Source: Oscillospiraceae bacterium (lineage in GTDB: Bacteria; Bacillota; Clostridia; UMGS1883). From it: DNA of 18,683 bases. Below the pieces are notes generated by a model. It saw only the letters and a list, made by a program, of their open reading frames with translations, ran no database searches and was not told where the DNA came from. The first letter of the stretch is position 1; the number at the start of each line of letters is the position of its first letter. The translations under genes and the position numbers were made by a program. The DNA lies in assembly GCA_015069065.1 (NCBI GenBank), contig SVJI01000012.1, positions 1 to 18,683 on the forward strand, given 5' to 3'. Positions 13,673-18,683 of this stretch are shown piece after piece.

Positions 13673-14509
13673 TTATTCACCTGATTCGTTGAAAATATTG
13701 CAGATGGTTTCCTTTATGATATTTCCCGAAGTCACAGGTGCCACCTTTCCCGGAAGTCCCAGTGCCCATATAACCTTTACCCCAAGGTCACGCGCCGCTT
13801 CCATGTCCACACCGCCGGGTTTTGACGCCAAATCTATGATAAGGGTATCCTTTGCCAGAAGCAGACTTTCCCTGCCGATTACCTGCTGAGGAACAGTATT
13901 AAATACCACGTCTGCATCGCTCATACATTCTCCCAGATATGAAAAATCCACCGCATGGACTCCCATAGCACGTGCCTTTGCACGTTGTGCAGCGCGGCGT
14001 GCGCAAACTGTTACCTTCGCCCCCATGTTGTGAAGCATATGCGCCAGAGGCTCGCCAACCTTACCAAATCCTGTAATAATAACGTTTGAACCAAACACAG
14101 TTATTGGCAGCTCCTCCATGGCAATTTGCACAGCACCCTCACAAGTGGGAACTGCATTCAATATCTCAAGCTCCTCGCGCATGAAATAGTCAACCCATTT
14201 CACCGAAAACACATCGGCAATTGCCTTAACCGAGTCAGACATTTTTCCTGCTAAAAGCATACGGTTTCTTCCCATTAAATGAAACAAATCCTTAAGCATA
14301 ATGCTATCGGAAAGCGTTGGTGCATCCACCGTTTTATCGTCACGGCTTGCCGGAAGCCCCAAAACCACTGCATCACAGTTTTCCACAGCCGTTTTAAGCG
14401 GCTCACTTGCATCAAACCGTGTTACCGCAAATCCATCCTCGCTAAGTGAACGTGCCAAATAATCTATACGCGAATCGCCGCCGATAATGAGTATTCGTTT
14501 AATATTCAT
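13673..14509 (-). CDS. dpaA: Dipicolinate synthase subunit A
   Basis: DpaA (SpoVFA) is the NAD(P)-binding dehydrogenase-like subunit that works with DpaB to make dipicolinic acid. The 278-residue protein has an N-terminal domain (1-125) opening with ILIIGGDSR (6-14), and a Rossmann domain with GFGKVGEPLAHML (147-159), then VFNTVPQQVIG and DLASKPGGVD typical of the family. AGAGGTG lies about 9 nt before the ATG. The gene follows a strong terminator, so it needs its own promoter. On the minus strand a CAC-N17-AATAnnnTA arrangement (14528-14556) resembles a mother-cell sigma-K promoter, but it is imperfect and lies very close to the RBS. Forespore/mother-cell timing is known for the family, not shown here. 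Confidence 0.95.
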   Translation of the reverse strand: MNIKRILIIGGDSRIDYLARSLSEDGFAVTRFDASEPLKTAVENCDAVVLGLPASRDDKTVDAPTLSDSIMLKDLFHLMGRNRMLLAGKMSDSVKAIADVFSVKWVDYFMREELEILNAVPTCEGAVQIAMEELPITVFGSNVIITGFGKVGEPLAHMLHNMGAKVTVCARRAAQRAKARAMGVHAVDFSYLGECMSDADVVFNTVPQQVIGRESLLLAKDTLIIDLASKPGGVDMEAARDLGVKVIWALGLPGKVAPVTSGNIIKETICNIFNESGE

Positions 14510-14547
14510 AATGAAAACACCTCTGTATATATTATTACAAAAAGTAA

Positions 14548-14576
14548 AAAAACGTGTTCAAAACGAACACGTTTTT
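14548..14576 (-). terminator. Terminator after the solute-binding protein gene
   Basis: A perfect 12-bp stem (AAAAACGTGTTC with GAACACGTTTTT, 5-nt loop) continues on the minus strand into TTTTTTTACTTTTT. It lies 14 nt after the stop at 14591 and isolates dpaA from the upstream genes. The A-rich opposite arm makes it potentially active both ways. Confidence 0.88.
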
Positions 14577-14590
14577 ATTAAATTTCCTCA

Positions 14591-16141
14591 TCAGAACTTT
14601 TTAACGCTCCACCCTGCCATGTTAGCATAGGGGAAATTCATCCTCGGCTGAAGCTTTCCCATAATATTTTCCGCAGTTATGAGGGTGTCACTGCAGAAAG
14701 CAAGACCGCACACAGGCTGTTCACGCAGAAAAACCTCCTCGAAATTGAATACTGCATCAGAGAGCGCATCCTCTGACGGAGCTGCCGCCAGAGCGCTTAA
14801 TGCCAGATTCATATATTCTCCCAGATAGCCGTAGCTATTCATAGAGGCACCGTCAGCAAGCAAAAATTCAAAGTCATACAGATTAGCAAGTCTCGTACCG
14901 CCCAAATATGCATCAAAGCGCCCTGCTGAAATTTCCTTTGTATATTCTTCAAATGGGAGACACGTCACAGACACCTCAATCCCCGCTGACATAAGCTGCT
15001 TTTGCAGTAACTGGGCACACTTGATGCGGATTTGATTTTCCTCATTTACAAGAATATCGAAAGACAGCTTTACACCGTTTTTATTTTTCAGCACGCGCGT
15101 TTTTTCATCCATGGTATATCCCTCCAGAAACAGCAGCTCTGCCGCATTGGAAAGACTGTACTGGGAAAGTATTGACGAGGCTGCTATTTCATTCGCCTTA
15201 GGATGCAGAGGTGCATTTGCCGCTGAGGCACTGCCTCCGTAACATTCCTGCACAATGGCACTTCTGTCGATAGCCGCTGAAACGGCGCATCTTACCGATG
15301 CTGAAGAAAACACACCCCTTTTATGATTAAAAGCCATAAATTCATATTTATTTGACGGATATGTGGTCATCCTCGCATTGGACTTTGGAACGACGTTGTA
15401 TAGGTCAAAGGATTCCCCTGTAATAGCATTTACCATGCCGGAATTAAATGCCGTTGTTGCCGCAGCATCATCGCGTATGATACTGATATTGACGTTTTCA
15501 CACGCTGCCTTTCCGCCGTGCCACTTGTCAAAGCTTTTCATCTCAATCAATGTGGCGGGATTATACTTTTCAAAGCGGTAAGCACCTGTGCCCAGCATAT
15601 CCGTCTCAAGATTCTGATTGTGTGATGCAACAATCGGGAAATACAGCGAATAACCAATCTGTCCGTAAGGTCTGGAAAGATTTATTTTAAATGACAATGG
15701 GTCAATCGGCTCTATACTCTCAATATTCTTAACACAGGAAGCGTATTCCCATGAGGGATTTTCCTGCAGCAGCTTTACCGTGTGCAGGACATCCGCAGAT
15801 GTAAACCTTACCCCATCGTGCCACACAACAGAATCTTTCAGCATTACTATCGCACTCATGGCATCGTCTGCGACGGTGATACTGCGTGCCAGTACACCCT
15901 CAAGCTTCATTTTTTCACCTGCAATGAAAAGCGGTTCATAGCATAGGGAAAACGCGTCACGAACACTGTGATTTTCTGTGTTAAGGGGGTTAAATGATTC
16001 ACACTGACGCATCTGTAGTGTAATAACTCCGCTGCGCTCGGTTTTCTCTGACGGATTGGTGTTCTCTTTTTTCGAACAGCCCGCCAGTACAGCACTCATC
16101 ACAAGCAGAATTGCTATATATCTTTGTACTTTCCTATTCAT
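14591..16141 (-). CDS. Orphan ABC solute-binding lipoprotein, family 5 (peptide/nickel type)
   Basis: This is an extracytoplasmic binding lipoprotein of the OppA/DppA/NikA family. The 516 residues begin with a lipoprotein signal peptide (basic RK, hydrophobic core 8-20) and lipobox LAGC with C22 as the lipidated cysteine. A polar linker follows. The mature protein carries family-5 landmarks: the YEPLF segment near residue 69, KDSVVWHDGVRFTSADV (about 102-118), LGTGAYRFEKY, and the C-terminal lobe with the FNHKRGVFSSASVRCAVSAAIDR region. Length is normal. No permease or ATPase gene accompanies it, so the ligand cannot be inferred and it may serve a transporter encoded elsewhere. It starts 30 nt after pgeF. 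A weak 5-bp hairpin (16155-16170) touches its AAAGGA Shine-Dalgarno site. Confidence 0.9.
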   Translation of the reverse strand: MNRKVQRYIAILLVMSAVLAGCSKKENTNPSEKTERSGVITLQMRQCESFNPLNTENHSVRDAFSLCYEPLFIAGEKMKLEGVLARSITVADDAMSAIVMLKDSVVWHDGVRFTSADVLHTVKLLQENPSWEYASCVKNIESIEPIDPLSFKINLSRPYGQIGYSLYFPIVASHNQNLETDMLGTGAYRFEKYNPATLIEMKSFDKWHGGKAACENVNISIIRDDAAATTAFNSGMVNAITGESFDLYNVVPKSNARMTTYPSNKYEFMAFNHKRGVFSSASVRCAVSAAIDRSAIVQECYGGSASAANAPLHPKANEIAASSILSQYSLSNAAELLFLEGYTMDEKTRVLKNKNGVKLSFDILVNEENQIRIKCAQLLQKQLMSAGIEVSVTCLPFEEYTKEISAGRFDAYLGGTRLANLYDFEFLLADGASMNSYGYLGEYMNLALSALAAAPSEDALSDAVFNFEEVFLREQPVCGLAFCSDTLITAENIMGKLQPRMNFPYANMAGWSVKKF

Positions 16142-16171
16142 ATAAAGTAGTTCCTTTCGTATAAGCGAAAC

Positions 16172-16954
16172 CTATTTCATGCAGATAATTCCGCCAAGAG
16201 TCCCGCTTTTACCGTTTTGTCCTCTGTGGGAAAAAAACATCTCATTATTGCATTTAGTGCATATACCCGAAATCGATACATTCCCCTGCGGAACAGAAGC
16301 GGCAATGAATTGGTCAAAATTCGCAGTCTCTAAATCCAACATATATTTACCGTTTTCTTTCGGGACAAAATACTTTTCATCAAACTGAAGTGCGACATCT
16401 TCACTAACCTCATAACAGCACTGCCCTATACATGGTCCGATGGCACCAAAAATATTTTTAGCATCTGCACCCAAACTGATAAGCTTTCCGAGACATTTCT
16501 CCGTGATTTTGTCCTGTGTTCCCCGCCAACCTGCATGAACGGCGGCTATCGCCCCGATATCGCGTGCATACATAAGTACGGGGACACAATCAGCACTGTA
16601 GCAAATAAGCGGAACACCGCGCTCGGTGGTGATGCATCCGTCAACTCCCTTTCCCCAATCGCGATAAACTCCAATACCTATCTTCTCTGCACCCACAACC
16701 TCTATACATGAGGTATGCTCCTGTCGGGTTGAGGTAAGCTTCTTTACATCCAATCCCAGTTCCTTACACAAAATTTCTTCGTTTTGATGTATGCAGGAAA
16801 TGTCATCCCCTCTGCGCGGGCTCAGTGACATGCTTGCATATTCTCCTGTGCTGACTCCACCCCGACGTGTTGTAAACCCGTGTACGAGGTTTTCAAATCC
16901 TGATAGCACGCTGCTTTGATAAAGAGATATTCTGCCTATTTCTGTAATACACAT
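16172..16954 (-). CDS. pgeF: PgeF/YlmD-family multicopper-oxidase-fold purine nucleoside phosphorylase
   Basis: This member of the YfiH/YlmD/LACC1 family is linked in bacteria to purine nucleoside phosphorolysis/deamination and to peptidoglycan editing. I choose the ATG at 16954 (260 aa, normal length). The frame is open further upstream but only inside ymdB, and the GGAGG before 16954 is present though rather distant (13 nt). Catalytic zinc ligands are H80 (TRQEH), C123 (CYSADCVP) and H140 (AAVHAGWRGT), with GAIGPCIGQCCYEV and a C-terminal CTKC-FFSHRGQNGKSG segment. The start overlaps the ymdB end by 19 nt, so the two are co-transcribed. Confidence 0.93.
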   Translation of the reverse strand: MCITEIGRISLYQSSVLSGFENLVHGFTTRRGGVSTGEYASMSLSPRRGDDISCIHQNEEILCKELGLDVKKLTSTRQEHTSCIEVVGAEKIGIGVYRDWGKGVDGCITTERGVPLICYSADCVPVLMYARDIGAIAAVHAGWRGTQDKITEKCLGKLISLGADAKNIFGAIGPCIGQCCYEVSEDVALQFDEKYFVPKENGKYMLDLETANFDQFIAASVPQGNVSISGICTKCNNEMFFSHRGQNGKSGTLGGIICMK

Positions 16955-17727
16955 AGTCTGATAATTTCCTCCGCTCTGCCGCTCTCCTCGTCCAGTCTGA
17001 TAACAACTGCGCACAGTTGGCTTTTGCCTTTGGCAACGTTAAACGGCGGCTTTTTTTGCTGTGGCGGCATAACAAATCTGGCGATGGACGCATCCTTGTC
17101 AAGACCTAAAACACTGTCGCGCGCACCTGTTCTGCCCACATCTGTAATATACGCAGTACCCATGGGTAAAATTCGTTCATCTGCAGTCTGGATATGCGTA
17201 TGTGTTCCGAGCAGGGCACTGACTCTGCCGTCAAGGTAGTACCCTAGTGCCTCTTTCTCGCTGGTCGCCTCCGCGTGGAAATCTATGATAATATTCTTTG
17301 TCTTTTCCGAAGCTTTTTCTATAAGCTCCTCTGCCGTAAAAAACGGAGAATGATGATTTTCGTTAATATATACCCTGCCAATAAGATTTATAATTGCAAT
17401 CTTTACTCCTCCGATATTAACTATCGCCATGCCGTCACCGGGATTTTCCCCCTCAAGATTGGCAGGACGCACAATATTTTCTCCCTCATTCATAAGGGAT
17501 ATTATATCTTTTTTTGAAAAAGTATGGTTTCCCATAGTAAAAAAGTCTATACCGGCGCGGCGAAGCTCCTCATACCCTCTGCGGTTCATCCCGAGACCTC
17601 CGGAGGCATTTTCTCCGTTTGCTATTGTATAGTCAATATTATATTCATTCTTAATTTCGGGGAGCAGTTCAAACACAGCATCCCTGCCGCTTCTCCCCAT
17701 GATGTCACCAATAAATAAAATATTCAT
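16936..17727 (-). CDS. ymdB: YmdB-family metallophosphoesterase
   Basis: The calcineurin-like phosphodiesterase is known in Bacillus subtilis to hydrolyse 2',3'-cyclic nucleotides and to affect biofilm versus motility fate and RNase Y-linked mRNA levels. Start at 17727 (263 aa): AAAGG lies 8 nt upstream and the protein begins directly with MNILFIGDIMGRSGRD. An open 50-codon upstream extension runs through the rny terminator and is rejected. Metal ligands seen are D8, E39 and N40 (NGEN), N67-H68 (GNHTF), H151 (DFHAEATSEK), and H176 and H178 (GTHTHIQTAD). It follows rny, the common Firmicute pairing. No promoter is obvious in the 36 nt after the rny terminator, so partial read-through is likely. 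Confidence 0.95.
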   Translation of the reverse strand: MNILFIGDIMGRSGRDAVFELLPEIKNEYNIDYTIANGENASGGLGMNRRGYEELRRAGIDFFTMGNHTFSKKDIISLMNEGENIVRPANLEGENPGDGMAIVNIGGVKIAIINLIGRVYINENHHSPFFTAEELIEKASEKTKNIIIDFHAEATSEKEALGYYLDGRVSALLGTHTHIQTADERILPMGTAYITDVGRTGARDSVLGLDKDASIARFVMPPQQKKPPFNVAKGKSQLCAVVIRLDEESGRAEEIIRLCVLQK

Positions 17728-17763
17728 TATTACTGCCTTTCTAACCCATTTAAAAGGGAAACA

Positions 17764-17791
17764 AAAGGGCATTTCAGCAGAAATGCCCTTT
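17764..17791 (-). terminator. Terminator after rny
   Basis: The 12-bp stem AAAGGGCATTTC (17764-17775) with GAAATGCCCTTT (17780-17791), 4-nt loop, is followed on the minus strand by TGTTTCCCTTTT. The T tract is interrupted, so it may be leaky and let some transcript reach ymdB. Confidence 0.75.
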
Positions 17792-17797
17792 ACGTTT

Positions 17798-18683
17798 TTA
17801 TTTTGCATAATCAGTAGCACGTGTCTCCCTGATAAGATTGATTTTAATCTGTCCGGGATACTCAAGCTCGCTTTCAATTTTCTTAACGATCTCTCTTGCT
17901 ACAAATTCCATATCACCGTCACCGATTTCCTCTGGTTTAACCATGATACGAATTTCACGGCCTGCCTGAATTGCGTAGGATTTTTCAACACCTGCAAACG
18001 ATGTTGCAATTTCCTCAAGTTGCTGAAGTCTCTTTATGTAGGCCTCAATATTTTCACGTCTTGCACCGGGGCGTGCTGCGCTTATCGCATCTGCCGCCTG
18101 AACAAGGCACGCAATAATCGTCTTTGCCTCCACATCGCCGTGATGTGCCTCGATAGCATGAATAACATCTTTGTTTTCATTATACTTTCTGGCGATATCA
18201 ACACCGATTGAAATATGACTTCCCTCAATTTCGTGGTCAACCGCTTTACCGATATCGTGGAGCAAGCCCGCACGCTTCGCGGTTGCAACGTCAACACCAA
18301 GCTCCCCTGCCATAATACCTGCTACATGGGAAACCTCGATAGAATGTTTCAAAACATTCTGTCCGTAACTTGTTCTGAACTTAAGCTTACCTAAAAGCTT
18401 AATAACCTCAGGATGTAAACCGTGTACACCCGTATCGAATGTAGCCTGTTCACCCTCCTGCTTAATGGTTGCATCAACCTCTTTTTTAGCACGCTCCACC
18501 ATTTCCTCAATTCTGGATGGGTGAATACGTCCGTCAACTATCAGTTTTTCAAGAGCTACACGGGCAACCTCTCTCCTGATGGGGTCGAATCCTGAAAGGA
18601 TAACCGCCTCGGGAGTATCGTCAATAATAAGGTCGATACCCGTCAATGTTTCAAGAGTTCTGATGTTTCGGCCCTCACGACCG
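17798..18683 (-). CDS. rny: Ribonuclease Y, C-terminal part
   Basis: RNase Y is the membrane-anchored endoribonuclease that starts bulk mRNA decay in many Firmicutes. The window holds the last 294 residues or so; the N-terminal membrane anchor, coiled coil and most of the KH domain lie beyond 18683. The visible start is the KH-domain end GREGRNIRTLETLTGIDLII. The HD domain follows, with H-x(n)-HD metal residues in LKHSIEVSHVAGIMAGELG, LLHDIGKAVDHEIEGSH and IEAHHGD. The conserved C-terminal domain ends in YPGQIKINLIRETRATDYAK. No frameshift is seen. A TTG within this frame at 18646 is internal, not a start. Confidence 0.96.
   Translation of the reverse strand, partial: GREGRNIRTLETLTGIDLIIDDTPEAVILSGFDPIRREVARVALEKLIVDGRIHPSRIEEMVERAKKEVDATIKQEGEQATFDTGVHGLHPEVIKLLGKLKFRTSYGQNVLKHSIEVSHVAGIMAGELGVDVATAKRAGLLHDIGKAVDHEIEGSHISIGVDIARKYNENKDVIHAIEAHHGDVEAKTIIACLVQAADAISAARPGARRENIEAYIKRLQQLEEIATSFAGVEKSYAIQAGREIRIMVKPEEIGDGDMEFVAREIVKKIESELEYPGQIKINLIRETRATDYAK

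Noticed and set aside
16955..17014. 20-codon N-terminal extension of PgeF
   Set aside because: It overlaps ymdB by 79 nt and adds a non-family sequence; the inner ATG gives the normal length.
17728..17877. 50-codon N-terminal extension of YmdB
   Set aside because: It would run through the rny terminator hairpin and rny coding sequence; the family starts at MNILFIGD.

Overview
The window looks like a chromosomal piece of an endospore-forming Firmicute of class Clostridia. Evidence: an IreB-family protein, a DnaD-type primosome protein beside a DnaC/DnaI-type helicase loader, RNase Y next to YmdB, dipicolinate synthase (dpaA-dpaB), purine-rich Shine-Dalgarno sites, sigma-A-type promoters with 17-nt spacers and several TTG starts. 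Nearly all genes are on the minus strand. I see no tRNA, rRNA, CRISPR array, insertion sequence or prophage gene.

Layout, left to right. (1) 1-966, minus: the 5' part of a gene for a degenerate isopropylmalate/homocitrate-synthase-like protein. It is preceded by a strong hairpin, a 36-codon Leu/Ile-rich small ORF and a near-consensus promoter. (2) 1036-3409, minus: an operon encoding a DnaD-domain protein, an AAA+ helicase loader and an unknown 96-aa helical protein. (3) 3478-4335, plus: a small DtxR/MntR-family regulator and a monocistronic ireB, each with its own promoter, ending in a bidirectional terminator shared with the his operon. (4) 4330-12607, minus: a compact ten-gene histidine operon, hisZ-hisG-hisD-hisC-hisB-hisH-hisA-hisF-hisIE-hisK(PHP). 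It encodes every step from PRPP and ATP to L-histidine. Its promoter carries a palindromic operator candidate and leaves no room for a T-box. (5) 12714-13019: a locus with the architecture of a type I toxin-antitoxin module, a 22-aa hydrophobic peptide on minus and a convergent antisense RNA on plus. (6) 13060-14509, minus: dpaB and dpaA, which make the spore-core chelator dipicolinic acid. (7) 14548-17727, minus: ymdB, pgeF and an orphan peptide/nickel-type solute-binding lipoprotein. (8) 17764-18683, minus: the 3' part of rny (RNase Y).

The least ordinary parts are the tiny toxin-like locus in the hisZ-dpaB gap, the small-ORF/hairpin leader in front of a synthase homologue that has lost its catalytic motifs, and the operator-like palindrome in the his promoter. 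All calls come from reading the sequence. No database search or folding program was run.
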